A stretch of DNA of 64,000 bases from Candidatus Centipeda massiliensis. GTDB lineage: Bacteria; Bacillota; Negativicutes; Selenomonadales; Selenomonadaceae. The translations under genes were made by a program, and so were the position numbers. The notes beneath the pieces were generated by a model. That model was not told the DNA's origin. It ran no database searches and saw nothing but the letters and a program-made list of their open reading frames with translations. Below are positions 34,117-42,651 of the stretch, piece after piece (the stretch's first letter is position 1; every line of letters begins with the position of its first letter). The stretch is taken from assembly GCF_900290285.1 (NCBI RefSeq), contig NZ_LT985754.1:717364-781363 (forward strand), in the 5' to 3' direction.

Positions 34117-35097
34117 ATGATTCGTATTGGTATTCTTGGCTATGGTAATCTTGGCCGCGGCGTAGAGTATGCCGTGGAGGCAAATGAGGATATGGAGCTT
34201 GTTGCGGTATTCACGCGCCGCGATCCCGCATCGGTGAAGCCGCGCACGAATGTGCCGGTCGTCCACGCGGACAAGGCGGCGGAGTGGAAGGACAAGGTGG
34301 ATGTGCTCATCCTCTGCGGCGGCTCGGCGACCGATCTGCCCGAGCAGACGCCCGCATTTGCAAAACTGTTCAACGTGGTCGACAGCTTCGATACGCACGC
34401 AAAGATCCCTGCGCATTTCGCGGCGGTGGATGCGGCGGCAAAGGCGGCGGGGCACGTCGGTGTGATCTCGGTCGGCTGGGATCCGGGGCTGTTCTCGCTT
34501 GCACGCGTCTACAGCAATGCAGTGCTCACGAACGGTACGGACTATACGTTCTGGGGGCGCGGTGTCAGTCAGGGGCACTCGGATGCGATTCGCCGCGTGC
34601 CGGGCGTCAAGGATGCCAAGCAGTATACTGTACCCGTTCCCGCCGCGCTTGAGGCGGTGCGCAGCGGCGCGAATCCGCAGCTTAGTACGCGCGAGAAGCA
34701 TACGCGTGAGTGCTATGTCGTGCTCGAGGAGGGGGCGGATGCGGCTGCGGTGGAGAAGGCAATCGTGACGATGCCGAACTACTTTTCGGACTACGATACG
34801 ACGGTGCACTTCATCAGCGAGGAGGAGCTGCAGCGCGATCATGCGGGACTGCCCCATGCGGGCTTTGTCATCCGCTCCGGCGCGACGGGCAAGGACGGCG
34901 CGCACAAGCACGTCATCGAGTTCAATCTGAAGCTCGACTCGAATCCCGAGTTCACGGCGTGCGTCCTTGCGGCGTATGCACGTGCGGCGTATCGTCTCGC
35001 GTCCGAGGGCGTAAAGGGCTGCAAGACCGTGCTCGACATCGCGCCTGCCGATCTCTCGGCACGGAGCGGTGAGGAGCTTCGCGCGGCTTTGTTGTAA
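34117..35097 (+). CDS. ddh: meso-diaminopimelate dehydrogenase
   Basis: This NADPH-dependent enzyme (326 aa) makes meso-diaminopimelate from tetrahydrodipicolinate in one step, giving lysine and the peptidoglycan cross-linking residue. Features are IGILGYGNLGRGVEYAV (dinucleotide fold), the LILCGGSATDLPEQ loop, VISVGWDPGLFSL and FWGRGVSQGHSDAIRRVPGV, typical of Ddh. The ATG at 34117 has GGGAGGAG upstream. A direct Ddh route fits what is known for several Negativicutes and some other firmicutes. Confidence 0.9.
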   Translation: MIRIGILGYGNLGRGVEYAVEANEDMELVAVFTRRDPASVKPRTNVPVVHADKAAEWKDKVDVLILCGGSATDLPEQTPAFAKLFNVVDSFDTHAKIPAHFAAVDAAAKAAGHVGVISVGWDPGLFSLARVYSNAVLTNGTDYTFWGRGVSQGHSDAIRRVPGVKDAKQYTVPVPAALEAVRSGANPQLSTREKHTRECYVVLEEGADAAAVEKAIVTMPNYFSDYDTTVHFISEEELQRDHAGLPHAGFVIRSGATGKDGAHKHVIEFNLKLDSNPEFTACVLAAYARAAYRLASEGVKGCKTVLDIAPADLSARSGEELRAALL

Positions 35098-35173
35098 AAT
35101 CCAGTGTCTCGTGCAGCTTTGCACGGGGCACTTTTGTATTGGTGCTGTGGCATTCGCAGAAAGGAGGAGCAGC

Positions 35174-35800
35174 ATGGGTCTGCTTCGTAAATTTTTCAGC
35201 AATATGGGAAACCCTCAAGGGAAGATGGGGAAATTTGTCATCGCCATGATGAATCGTGGTCATGCGGGGATCGCGCAGTGGGGCTTTTCGCATCTCGACC
35301 TGCAGGGGAATGAGCAGGTGCTTGACTGCGGCTGCGGCGGCGGGGCGAACATCGCCGTGTTCTTGCGGATGGTGGACGAGGGGCATGTGACGGGGCTGGA
35401 CTACTCGCCCGTCTCCGTGGAAAAGGCGCGTGAGGTGAATCGTGCAGCGATCACGGCGGGACGCTGTGAGATCGTGCAGGGGAATGTGCTTGAGCTGCCG
35501 TTTGATGACGGTCAGTTCGATGTTGTGACGGCGTTCGAGACGGTGTATTTCTGGCCGGAGATTGCACGTTGTTTTGCTGAAATCCACCGCGTTCTGAAAG
35601 CGGGCGGCGTGTTCATGATTACGAATGAGACGAGCGGCAAGACGGGCGCACATGAGAAGTGGATGAAGATCGTCGACGGGATGTCCGTCTATACGGGCGA
35701 GGAGCTTGAGACACTGCTCACGGGCGCAGGCTTCGCACGGGTGGAGATGGACGAGGATTTGAAGGCAGATCGCTTGAACGTTCGGGCGTATAAGGCGTAG
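35174..35800 (+). CDS. class I SAM-dependent methyltransferase
   Basis: The 208-residue protein has the UbiE/COQ5-type Rossmann fold: VLDCGCGGGANIAVFL (motif I, about 49-64), TGLDYSPVSVEKAREVN (motif II) and NVLELPFDDGQFDVVTAFETVYFW (motif III; acidic pocket). A C-terminal YTGEELETLLTGAGF helix completes the domain. The substrate is unknown. The ATG at 35174 has AAGGAGGAG upstream. It is followed by a strong terminator. Confidence 0.85.
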   Translation: MGLLRKFFSNMGNPQGKMGKFVIAMMNRGHAGIAQWGFSHLDLQGNEQVLDCGCGGGANIAVFLRMVDEGHVTGLDYSPVSVEKAREVNRAAITAGRCEIVQGNVLELPFDDGQFDVVTAFETVYFWPEIARCFAEIHRVLKAGGVFMITNETSGKTGAHEKWMKIVDGMSVYTGEELETLLTGAGFARVEMDEDLKADRLNVRAYKA

Positions 35801-35818
35801 TGGCCTTTTTGCTATGAT

Positions 35819-35849
35819 AAAAGCGTCCCATAGATGGAGGGACGCTTTT
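35819..35849. terminator. bidirectional intrinsic terminator
   Basis: AAAAGCGTCCC/GGGACGCTTTT stem between the convergent methyltransferase and HigA genes. Confidence 0.85.
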
Positions 35850-35875
35850 ATACTTTCATCTGAGCCGTTTTTTTG

Positions 35876-36190
35876 CTATGATAGATTCGGTTCGGGCTTC
35901 ATCGGCGTGATGGAGAGTGTGTAGCCCAGCGGCGTGAGGACTTTGAACAGGGTATCCAGTTGGGGGCTGCCCTTCATGCGCTCAAGACGTGCAATCTGCG
36001 GTTGCTTTATGCCGCTGAGCTCTGCAAGACCGCGCTGTGAAAGACCTTTTTCTTCGCGTGTTTCGATCAATTTTCCAATCAGCTCGGCTTCGAATTCGAT
36101 GCGGTTTCGTTCAGCAGCACTTACTTTGCGTTCGTCATTCATATAGTCGGAAAAGGTACGGTATGTTTCGCCATTGATTTCTACGCTCAT
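35876..36190 (-). CDS. HigA-type XRE antitoxin
   Basis: The 104-residue protein has a Cro/C1-type helix-turn-helix (about residues 36-90): LIGKLIETREEKGLSQRGLA and ELSGIKQPQIARLERMKG. Its N-terminus resembles other HigA antitoxins. It follows and overlaps the toxin gene by 4 bp, the reversed toxin-antitoxin order typical of higBA. It should neutralise the toxin and repress the operon through the palindrome at 36574. Confidence 0.85.
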   Translation of the reverse strand: MSVEINGETYRTFSDYMNDERKVSAAERNRIEFEAELIGKLIETREEKGLSQRGLAELSGIKQPQIARLERMKGSPQLDTLFKVLTPLGYTLSITPMKPEPNLS

Positions 36191-36552
36191 GATTTTTCGC
36201 TCCGTTCTAAAAAGTCCTTGAGTTTTAACTTTGCCTGTTGGATTTCCTTTGCAGGTGTTTTCTGGGATTTCTTTATGAAGTGGTGCAGGAGGACAAATCG
36301 ATTGTCTTTCCAATAAAAGAAAAAGATGCGGTTACTTAGAGGCCGAAGCTCCCAAAGATCCCCTCCAATGTGTTTGACGAATGGCATTCCGAGTCTTGTT
36401 CCGTAGAGGGATAGTGCTTTCATATAGGCGAGGATTTTTTCGCGATTGATGCGACTGGTCTTGCTTGTTTGTGCTTCTTTGGCAAGTGCATCGAGATGTG
36501 CTTCGATCTCTGATTGTCCGTTTCGGGCGTGATAGAAGATCAGTTCATACAT
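36187..36552 (-). CDS. HigB/Gp49-type RelE-superfamily toxin
   Basis: The 121-residue toxin of the Gp49/HigB group has MYELIFYHARNGQSEIEAHLDAL at the start and the core strands HIGGDLWELRPLSNRIFFFYW and LLHHFIKKSQKTPAKEIQQA. The conserved basic and aromatic residues of this family are present. It is an mRNA interferase by homology. Both genes are more AT-rich than their neighbours, consistent with horizontal transfer. GGAGG lies upstream of the ATG at 36552. Confidence 0.85.
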   Translation of the reverse strand: MYELIFYHARNGQSEIEAHLDALAKEAQTSKTSRINREKILAYMKALSLYGTRLGMPFVKHIGGDLWELRPLSNRIFFFYWKDNRFVLLHHFIKKSQKTPAKEIQQAKLKLKDFLERSEKS

Positions 36553-36570
36553 GAAAATCCCTCCACATGA

Positions 36571-36599
36571 ATGATAACAAATTCGTTATTAAAAGTCAA
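36571..36599 (-). promoter_or_regulatory. higBA promoter with palindromic operator
   Basis: On the minus strand TTGACT (36594-36599) and TATCAT (36571-36576) are 17 bp apart. The imperfect palindrome ATAACAAATTCGTTAT (36574-36589, 14 of 16 positions symmetric) covers the spacer and part of the -10 box, so HigA binding there would block RNA polymerase. Confidence 0.7.
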
Positions 36600-36623
36600 T
36601 CGATATGAGAAAGGAGTGCTGCT

Positions 36624-37580
36624 ATGGCGATTACACCGCCGACACCGCCCACGCCTCCCACGCCGCCGAAGATCACGCTCGGGGATGCGGCGCGGGACGC
36701 ACAGGCGAATCAGACGCATACGACGGGCGATGCGCAGGCGGAGCAGCAGGCGCGTGACTCCGTGGCGCAGGGAAACGGCGCACTCTCCAAGACGACGCAC
36801 GAAACGCCGAAGGAGAAAAGCGCCGCAGAGCATCCGAACGCCGCCGCACGTACGGATGCAGCGAAGGGGAACCCCGTGAGCACGTCTGCGTCGAAGGTGG
36901 ATCGTGGAACGAAGGTCGAGGGGCAGACGGGTGCAGATGTTGGAACCGGTCTTGACATGGCACAGGAGAACGCGGCACTCAAGCAGCAGCTTGCCAATAC
37001 CGGGCAGAAGACGCCCGATGCGCCGCAGTCCTACACGGCGACCGGTGGGCTGTATTGGGCAGGGCTGATTGGTCTTGCGCTTGTGCTTGGGGTTGTATTC
37101 TTTCGGCGTTTTATGAAGAAAAAGCCGGAGACTGACACATCGGAGGAGCCCTCGCTCGGGGAGCGCATTCTTACCCAAGAGATGAATGCGGGGGCACAAG
37201 ACGCTCCGCCCCCTGTGCAGGAGGCTGGTGCACATGACGATCTTCTTGCGGCGGCAGAGCGCACACGGCGCGCGCGTGACACGCGCAGTGAGATTCTGCC
37301 CGAATACACGGGACTGACGGCAGGCGAGGCACTCGCACGTCTGATGGAGGAGGAAACGGCTGTGACGCATACGCTGCCTCCCGTGGAGGCACCGCCGCCC
37401 CCCATACGAACACGCTCCGCTGCGCCGAAGCCCACTGCTGCGCAGCCGCGCACGGCGGCGACGCAGGTACCGCCTGCCGTACCGGCACAGATCACGCCCT
37501 CAGCGCAGAAAACTTCTGTGAAAAAAACGGAGAAGCAGGACGAAACAGAGGAGAAGCCGCGCTTCGAGGTGCGTGTCTGA
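36624..37580 (+). CDS. Pro-rich single-pass membrane protein of unknown function
   Basis: The 318-residue protein begins with a PPTPPTPPTPP tract and a low-complexity N-terminal region (about 1-140, Ala/Thr/Gln rich), then one membrane helix (about 144-163, LYWAGLIGLALVLGVVFF) with a basic stop RRFMKKK. A cytosolic, acidic then Pro/Ala-rich C-terminal region follows. There is no cleavable signal. The layout resembles scaffold proteins (TonB- or FimV-like low complexity), but no domain is recognised. The ATG at 36624 has AAAGGAG upstream. Confidence 0.6.
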   Translation: MAITPPTPPTPPTPPKITLGDAARDAQANQTHTTGDAQAEQQARDSVAQGNGALSKTTHETPKEKSAAEHPNAAARTDAAKGNPVSTSASKVDRGTKVEGQTGADVGTGLDMAQENAALKQQLANTGQKTPDAPQSYTATGGLYWAGLIGLALVLGVVFFRRFMKKKPETDTSEEPSLGERILTQEMNAGAQDAPPPVQEAGAHDDLLAAAERTRRARDTRSEILPEYTGLTAGEALARLMEEETAVTHTLPPVEAPPPPIRTRSAAPKPTAAQPRTAATQVPPAVPAQITPSAQKTSVKKTEKQDETEEKPRFEVRV

Positions 37581-37612
37581 CGCGTATACATGCACGCATC
37601 ATCTAAAACATA

Positions 37613-37641
37613 TTGACAAATGCTCATGTGTGGAGGATAAT
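37613..37641 (+). promoter_or_regulatory. promoter of ilvN-ilvC
   Basis: TTGACA at 37613-37618 and GATAAT at 37636-37641 with a 17-bp spacer. The leader to the ilvN ATG is only about 45 nt, too short for a T-box or a leucine/valine leader peptide attenuator. Confidence 0.75.
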
Positions 37642-37693
37642 GAAGAAGTTTTCATGAAAACGCTTGCAGCGCGGCGGGGAGGAGATTGCTTCT

Positions 37694-38224
37694 ATGAAAC
37701 ATGTGCTGTCCGTCTTTGTGGAGAATCAGACAGGGGTCTTGGTGCGCGTTGTGAGTATGTTTTCACGGCGTGAGTTCAACATCGACAGCCTGTCTGTCGG
37801 CGTGACGGAGTCGCCGGATTTCTCGCGCATCACGGTTGTGATGCAGGGGGATGGAAATCTCGTCGAGCAGATGATCAAGCAGCTGGAAAAGATGCCCGTA
37901 GTACGGGCGGTTCAGCGGCTGGACGAAAAGAACGCGGCGTGCCGCGGCATGACGCTCATCAAGGTGCGGGCGGACGACGACAATCGCCTCGACGTGCTGA
38001 AGATGGGTGAACTGTTCCGCGCACACGTCGTCGATGTGGAGTCCGCCTCGATCATCTTTGAGATTACGGGCAGTGATGACAAAGTGACGGCGTTCCTGAA
38101 GGTAATCAAACCGTACGGCATCGTCGAGGTCATCCGCACGGGGCTCATTGCGCTTGAGCGAGGGGAACACACAATTTATGAGCATTGTGAGGAGCGGGAG
38201 TACTATGGCAAAAACTTACTATGA
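37694..38224 (+). CDS. ilvN: acetolactate synthase small (regulatory) subunit
   Basis: The 176-residue regulatory subunit carries the N-terminal ACT domain ([20 protein letters not shown] then [11 protein letters not shown], residues about 9-42) and the C-terminal IlvH-like domain (about 85-165). It gives valine feedback control to the catalytic subunit and raises its activity. The catalytic ilvB gene is not adjacent and not in the window. ilvC starts before this gene ends (20-bp overlap). Confidence 0.9.
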   Translation: MKHVLSVFVENQTGVLVRVVSMFSRREFNIDSLSVGVTESPDFSRITVVMQGDGNLVEQMIKQLEKMPVVRAVQRLDEKNAACRGMTLIKVRADDDNRLDVLKMGELFRAHVVDVESASIIFEITGSDDKVTAFLKVIKPYGIVEVIRTGLIALERGEHTIYEHCEEREYYGKNLL

Positions 38225-39218
38225 TCAGGATGTCAACTGGAGTGCGATCGAGGGCAAGACGGTTGCCATTATCGGCTACGGCAGTCAGGGGCATGCACAC
38301 GCGCTGAACCTCAAGGAGAGCGGCGTGAATGTCGTCGTCGGTCTCTATGCCGGCTCGAAGTCCAAGGCAAAGGCAGAGGCACATGGGCTGAAGGTCGCGA
38401 CGGTCGCTGATGCGGTCAAGCAGGCGGATATCACGATGGTGCTTATTCCCGACGAGAAGCAGGCGGACGTGTACAAAGAGGAAATCGGTCCGAACCTGAA
38501 GAAGGGCAGTGCACTCGCCTTCGCACATGGCTTCAACATTCACTTCAAGCAGATTGTCCCGCCCGAGGGCGTCGATGTGTTCATGGTTGCACCGAAGGGA
38601 CCGGGACACCTCGTCCGCCGCACGTTTACAGAGGGCTCGGGCGTTCCTGCCGTGTTTGCCGTCGAGAAGGACGAGACGGGCAAGTGCTTTGAGATCGCGC
38701 TCGCCTATGCACGCGGTGTCGGTTCTACGCGCTCCGGCGTGCTCCAGACGACGTTTCGTGACGAGACGGAGGAGGATCTCTTCGGTGAGCAGTGCGTGCT
38801 CATGGGCGGTGTCTGCCAGCTGATGCAGACGGGCTTCGAGGTGCTCGTCGAGGCGGGCTATCCGCCCGAGATGGCTTACTTCGAGTGCTTCCATGAGATG
38901 AAGCTCATCGTCGATCTCTGCTACGAGGGCGGCATGACGAAGATGCGCCAGTCCTGCTCCGACACGGCAGAGTATGGTGACTATATGATCGGACCGCGTA
39001 TCATCACCGAGGAGACGAAGAAGGAGATGAAGAAGGTTCTCAAGGAGATCCAGGACGGCACCTTCGCCCGCAACTGGCTGCTTGAGAACCGCGCCGCTGG
39101 CCGTGCGAACTTCCTCGCACAGCGCCGCCTCCACAAGGAGCATCAGATCGAGCAGGTTGGCGCACAGCTGCGCAATATGATGCCGTGGCTGCGCGACAAG
39201 AAAGAGCTCGAATTTTGA
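38205..39218 (+). CDS. ilvC: ketol-acid reductoisomerase, class I
   Basis: This NADPH- and Mg2+-dependent enzyme (337 aa) converts acetolactate to dihydroxyisovalerate in valine/isoleucine/leucine synthesis. It has [20 protein letters not shown] (dinucleotide motif, about 20-39), the [10 protein letters not shown] loop and the metal-binding Asp/Glu region including VDLCYEGGM. The length fits the short class I form. ATG 38205 lies 19 codons into a longer in-frame reading and has GAGGAGCGGGAG upstream. The A of its TGA stop is also the first base of a MITE copy. Confidence 0.95.
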   Translation: MAKTYYDQDVNWSAIEGKTVAIIGYGSQGHAHALNLKESGVNVVVGLYAGSKSKAKAEAHGLKVATVADAVKQADITMVLIPDEKQADVYKEEIGPNLKKGSALAFAHGFNIHFKQIVPPEGVDVFMVAPKGPGHLVRRTFTEGSGVPAVFAVEKDETGKCFEIALAYARGVGSTRSGVLQTTFRDETEEDLFGEQCVLMGGVCQLMQTGFEVLVEAGYPPEMAYFECFHEMKLIVDLCYEGGMTKMRQSCSDTAEYGDYMIGPRIITEETKKEMKKVLKEIQDGTFARNWLLENRAAGRANFLAQRRLHKEHQIEQVGAQLRNMMPWLRDKKELEF

Positions 39219-39381
39219 GGAAGCACTGATAAATTCAGCCACGCCATCTTGACGCATCTTTTTTGCCCGCACTGTGTCGGCAAATCCTCCACATAGCCCT
39301 TGCTATGCGTCCGGTTTGCCTCCTTGTTCGGACGAAAAAATCTACGCCAATCTGACGGACTTCATTTTATCAGCGATTCCT
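39218..39381 (-). repeat. MITE-like repeat, full copy 2 (inverted)
   Basis: 164 bp with ends AGGAAGCACTGATAAATT and ATTTTATCAGCGATTCCT, the inverse of the copy at 32853 with only about five differences. TG flanks both sides, a possible 2-bp target duplication. It begins within the ilvC stop codon and separates ilvC from leuC. Confidence 0.85.
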
Positions 39382-39416
39382 TGATCTGAGCGCACGGGTC
39401 ATTTCATACGACAAGA

Positions 39417-39449
39417 AGAAGTCTTTCCACGCGGAGAGACTTCTTTTTT
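39417..39449 (+). terminator. intrinsic terminator before leuC
   Basis: AGAAGTCTTTCC/GGAGAGACTTCT stem followed by TTTTTT. It ends about 57 bp before the leuC start. It could end the ilvNC transcript or act as a leader attenuator of leuCDB. No T-box consensus was seen. Confidence 0.7.
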
Positions 39450-39506
39450 CAAAGGCTTCGGAGATGGGGACGTCTGCCATTTCGGAGAGTTTTAGGAGGG
39501 CACTGA

Positions 39507-40769
39507 ATGGGCATGAATATGAGCGAGAAGATTCTCGCACGCCATGCGGGTCTGGATCACGTCGAGCCGGGGCAGCTCGTCACCTGCAGGCTCGACATGG
39601 TACTTGCAAACGATGTGACGGGACCGCCGTCCATCAAGGAGTTTGAAAAGACGGGACGCCCCGTCTTTGACCGCACGAGGATCGCGCTGATCCCCGATCA
39701 TTTCCAGCCGGCGAAGGACATCAAGTCCTCGGAGCTGGCGAAGATCATGCGCGACTTTGCGCGCAAACATGACATCCTGCACTACTACGAGCAGGGGCGC
39801 GTCGGCATAGAGCACGTTATTCTCCCCGAAAAGGGCATCGTCGGCCCCGGTATGCTGACCATCGGCGCGGACTCGCACACCTGCACCTACGGCGCGGTGA
39901 ACGGCTTCTCCACGGGCGTCGGCACGACCGATCTTGCGGTTGGCATGGCGACGGGCGAGGCGTGGTTCAAGGTGCCCGAGGCGATCAATGTGCATCTGAC
40001 GGGCAAGAAGCCCGCCGATATCAGCGGCAAGGATGTGATCCTCACGCTCATCGGCATGATCGGCGTGGATGGCGCGCTCTATCAGAGCCTTGAGTTCACA
40101 GGCGAGGGCGTGGCAGATCTCTCGATGACCGACCGTCTGACGATTGCCAACATGGCGATTGAGGCGGGCGCGAAGAACGGCATTTTCCCGTACGATGACG
40201 TGTGCAAAGAATATGTCGAGGGTCGTATGACAGGGGCGTTTGAGCCGGTGCACGCCGACCCCGACGCGAGCTATGCGCGTACGGTGGAGATCAACCTCAG
40301 TGAGCTGCGTCCCGTCGTCTCGTTCCCACATCTGCCGGAGAACACGAAGCGCGTGATGGACATCGAGAACCCGATTGAGATCGACCAGGTCGTGATCGGC
40401 TCGTGTACGAACGGGCGGCTTGAGGATATGGAGATCGCGGCGCAGATCCTCAAGGGGCATACGGTGCATCCCCATGTCCGCTGCATTGTCATTCCCGGCT
40501 CGCCGTGGGTCTATCAGGAGGCAATGCGGCGCGGCTACCTTGCGATCTTTATGGAGGCGGGCGCGGCGGTCTCAACGCCGACCTGCGGACCGTGCCTCGG
40601 CGGCTATATGGGCATCCTTGCGGCGGGCGAACGGTGCGTTTCGACGACGAACCGCAATTTCCGCGGGCGCATGGGGCACGTTGACAGCGAGGTCTATCTC
40701 GCAGGACCGCACGTCGCGGCGGCGAGTGCAATACTGGGGCGGATTGCAGCCCCTGAGGAGGTGGCGTGA
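39507..40769 (+). CDS. leuC: 3-isopropylmalate dehydratase large subunit
   Basis: The 420-residue catalytic [4Fe-4S] subunit isomerises 2- to 3-isopropylmalate together with LeuD. Cluster Cys ligands are visible in [13 protein letters not shown] and in [14 protein letters not shown]. Substrate-binding motifs include [11 protein letters not shown] and [14 protein letters not shown]. The length fits the shorter archaeal/firmicute-type LeuC. The ATG is preceded by TAGGAGGG. Its stop overlaps the leuD start (TGATG). Confidence 0.95.
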   Translation: MGMNMSEKILARHAGLDHVEPGQLVTCRLDMVLANDVTGPPSIKEFEKTGRPVFDRTRIALIPDHFQPAKDIKSSELAKIMRDFARKHDILHYYEQGRVGIEHVILPEKGIVGPGMLTIGADSHTCTYGAVNGFSTGVGTTDLAVGMATGEAWFKVPEAINVHLTGKKPADISGKDVILTLIGMIGVDGALYQSLEFTGEGVADLSMTDRLTIANMAIEAGAKNGIFPYDDVCKEYVEGRMTGAFEPVHADPDASYARTVEINLSELRPVVSFPHLPENTKRVMDIENPIEIDQVVIGSCTNGRLEDMEIAAQILKGHTVHPHVRCIVIPGSPWVYQEAMRRGYLAIFMEAGAAVSTPTCGPCLGGYMGILAAGERCVSTTNRNFRGRMGHVDSEVYLAGPHVAAASAILGRIAAPEEVA

Positions 40770-41272
40770 TGTTCGAGGGCAAGGTCTGGCGGTACGGCGA
40801 CAATATTGATACGGACGTAATCATCCCCGCGCGCTATCTCAATACATTCGAGCCAAAGGCTCTTGCGGCGCACTGCATGGAGGACATCGACACGACGTTT
40901 GCAAAGGAAGTTACTGTGGGCGATATCATGGTCGGCGGGAAAAACTTCGGCTGCGGCTCCTCGCGTGAGCATGCCCCGATTGCGATTGCGGCATCGGGTG
41001 TGCCCGTCGTGATCGCGGCGAGCTTTGCGCGCATCTTCTACCGCAACGGCATCAACATCGGTCTGCCGCTCCTTGAGATCGGTGACGATGTGGAGAAGAT
41101 CAGCGCGGGTGACCGTCTGCGCGTGGATACGGCGACGGGGGCGATTGAGAACCTCACAACGGGCGATACGTTCCACGCACATCCGCTGCCGGGCTTCGTG
41201 CAGGATATCGCGCGTGCGGGCGGACTCTTAAGCTACATCCGCGAGAATGGAGGGTTCCGACATGGCGTATAA
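40769..41272 (+). CDS. leuD: 3-isopropylmalate dehydratase small subunit
   Basis: The 167-residue LeuD swivel subunit has the [16 protein letters not shown] start and the [17 protein letters not shown] signature (about 57-73). It pairs with LeuC. It overlaps leuC by one base and leuB by 11 bp, so leuC-leuD-leuB form one tightly coupled operon. Confidence 0.95.
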   Translation: MFEGKVWRYGDNIDTDVIIPARYLNTFEPKALAAHCMEDIDTTFAKEVTVGDIMVGGKNFGCGSSREHAPIAIAASGVPVVIAASFARIFYRNGINIGLPLLEIGDDVEKISAGDRLRVDTATGAIENLTTGDTFHAHPLPGFVQDIARAGGLLSYIRENGGFRHGV

Positions 41273-42335
41273 GATCGCAGTTGTCCCCGGCGACGGCATC
41301 GGGCAGGAGATCACGACGGAAGCCGTGCGCGTCCTGCGTGCCGTCGATGCGAAATTCTCACTCGGGCTGACGTACGAGACGCGCGACGCGGGCGGCACGG
41401 CATACGATAAGTACGGTACGCCGCTGCCCGAGGACACGCTCGCAGTCTGCAAGGCTTCGGACGGCGTACTCTTCGGCGCGGTCGGCGGGACGAAGTGGGA
41501 CAGCGTGGAGCCTGCCCTGCGCCCCGAGCGTGCGATTTTGGGACTGCGCAAAGGGCTTGGACTCTATGCGAATCTGCGCCCCGTGAAGGTCGCGGACGCA
41601 CTGATCGAGCACTCGCCGCTGAAGTCGGAACTCGTGCGTGGTGTCGATCTCGTCATCGTGCGCGAGCTGATCGGCGGCATCTACTTCGGAGAGAAATGCG
41701 AGTCTGAGCAGGTGGACGGAAGAGAGCGTGCGTGGGATATGGAGAACTACTCCGTCCCCGAGGTGGAGCGCATCGCGCGTCTCGCGTTCGAAACGGCGCG
41801 TCTCAGACGCGGCAAGGTCACGTCCGTGGACAAGGCAAACGTGCTCGCGACCTCGCGCCTCTGGCGGCGCACGGTGACGGCGCTCGCACCGGAGTACAGT
41901 GACGTGGCACTCGACCATCTCTACGTGGACAACTGCGCGATGCAGCTTGCCGTGCGTCCGACGCAGTTCGATGTGATCGTGACGGGCAATCTCTTCGGCG
42001 ACATTCTCTCCGATGAGGCGGCGGTGATCGGCGGCTCGATCGGGCTGATGCCGTCCGCCTCCATCGGCACGGGCACGAGCCTCTTTGAGCCGATCCACGG
42101 TAGTGCGCCCGACATCGCAGGCAAGGGGATCGCGAACCCCCTCGGCACGATCCTCTCAGCGGCGATGCTCCTGCGCTATGCCCTCCATGAGGAGGCGGCA
42201 GCGGATGCCGTTGAGGCGGCGGTGGATGCGGCACTCGCGGACGGCAAGCGCACGGCAGACATCTATATTGCTGATACGGGCTGCACGCAGGTCGGCACAC
42301 GCGAGATGGCGGATGCGGTGCTTGGGCATTTGTAA
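41262..42335 (+). CDS. leuB: 3-isopropylmalate dehydrogenase
   Basis: This NAD-dependent decarboxylating dehydrogenase (357 aa) makes 2-oxoisocaproate in leucine synthesis. Signature parts are VVPGDGIGQEI, LGLRKGLGLYANLRPV, VRELIGGIYFGEK, the D-N-C-A-M-Q active-site region (HLYVDNCAMQLA), NLFGDILSDEAA and EPIHGSAPDIAGKGIANP. ATG 41262 has GGAGGG upstream. A strong terminator follows. Confidence 0.95.
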   Translation: MAYKIAVVPGDGIGQEITTEAVRVLRAVDAKFSLGLTYETRDAGGTAYDKYGTPLPEDTLAVCKASDGVLFGAVGGTKWDSVEPALRPERAILGLRKGLGLYANLRPVKVADALIEHSPLKSELVRGVDLVIVRELIGGIYFGEKCESEQVDGRERAWDMENYSVPEVERIARLAFETARLRRGKVTSVDKANVLATSRLWRRTVTALAPEYSDVALDHLYVDNCAMQLAVRPTQFDVIVTGNLFGDILSDEAAVIGGSIGLMPSASIGTGTSLFEPIHGSAPDIAGKGIANPLGTILSAAMLLRYALHEEAAADAVEAAVDAALADGKRTADIYIADTGCTQVGTREMADAVLGHL

Positions 42336-42345
42336 CAGATAAAAA

Positions 42346-42384
42346 GAACAGCTGCATGAATTTCGTTCATGTGGCTGCTCTTTT
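42346..42384 (+). terminator. intrinsic terminator after leuB
   Basis: GAACAGCTGCATGAA/TTCATGTGGCTGCTC stem-loop followed by TTTT. Confidence 0.85.
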
Positions 42385-42425
42385 GTCGTGACTGGGACAT
42401 CGAAAATACATTTGTGGTATACATC

Positions 42426-42454
42426 TATACATCGATTGCAGAATCATGTATAAT
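42426..42454 (+). promoter_or_regulatory. promoter of the small ORF + DUF6414-like cassette
   Basis: TATACA (42426-42431) and TATAAT (42449-42454) with a 17-bp spacer. The -35 box overlaps a repeated TATACATC (42418-42433), a possible regulator site. Confidence 0.55.
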
Positions 42455-42477
42455 TCTAACAAAGGGGGTATGATGTC

Positions 42478-42651
42478 ATGAATGTACAAATGGAATCCAA
42501 GAACAATTTTCCCACAGTACATTTTGATTTTGCAGCGATTAGAAAGCAATATGACGAGCATACCGCAAAGTGCAGAAGAGTGTCAGAGGAGGTGGAGAAG
42601 TGGGGGAAAAAGACGAAGCCCAATCTCCAGTTTCTGAAACCCAAACAGTAG
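42478..42651 (+). CDS. small charged protein (57 aa) upstream of DUF6414-like gene
   Basis: This short frame of 57 codons reads MNVQMESKNNFPTVHF, then a helical stretch rich in Lys, Arg and Glu (IRKQYDEHTAKCRRVSEEVE), and ends KPKQ. The ATG at 42478 has AAGGGGG 9 bp upstream and a promoter 24 bp further up. It overlaps the next gene by 52 bp in a different frame, so the two would be translationally coupled. The region is markedly more AT-rich than the leu genes. No family is recognised. It could be a coiled-coil partner or antitoxin-like regulator of the larger protein. Confidence 0.6.
   Translation: MNVQMESKNNFPTVHFDFAAIRKQYDEHTAKCRRVSEEVEKWGKKTKPNLQFLKPKQ

Noticed and set aside
37581-37693. 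T-box or leader-peptide attenuator before ilvN
   Set aside because: The promoter leaves only about 45 nt of leader, and no T-box consensus or codon run is seen.
39382-39506. T-box riboswitch before leuC
   Set aside because: A terminator is present but no T-box (TGGNACC-like) sequence or specifier stem could be found.
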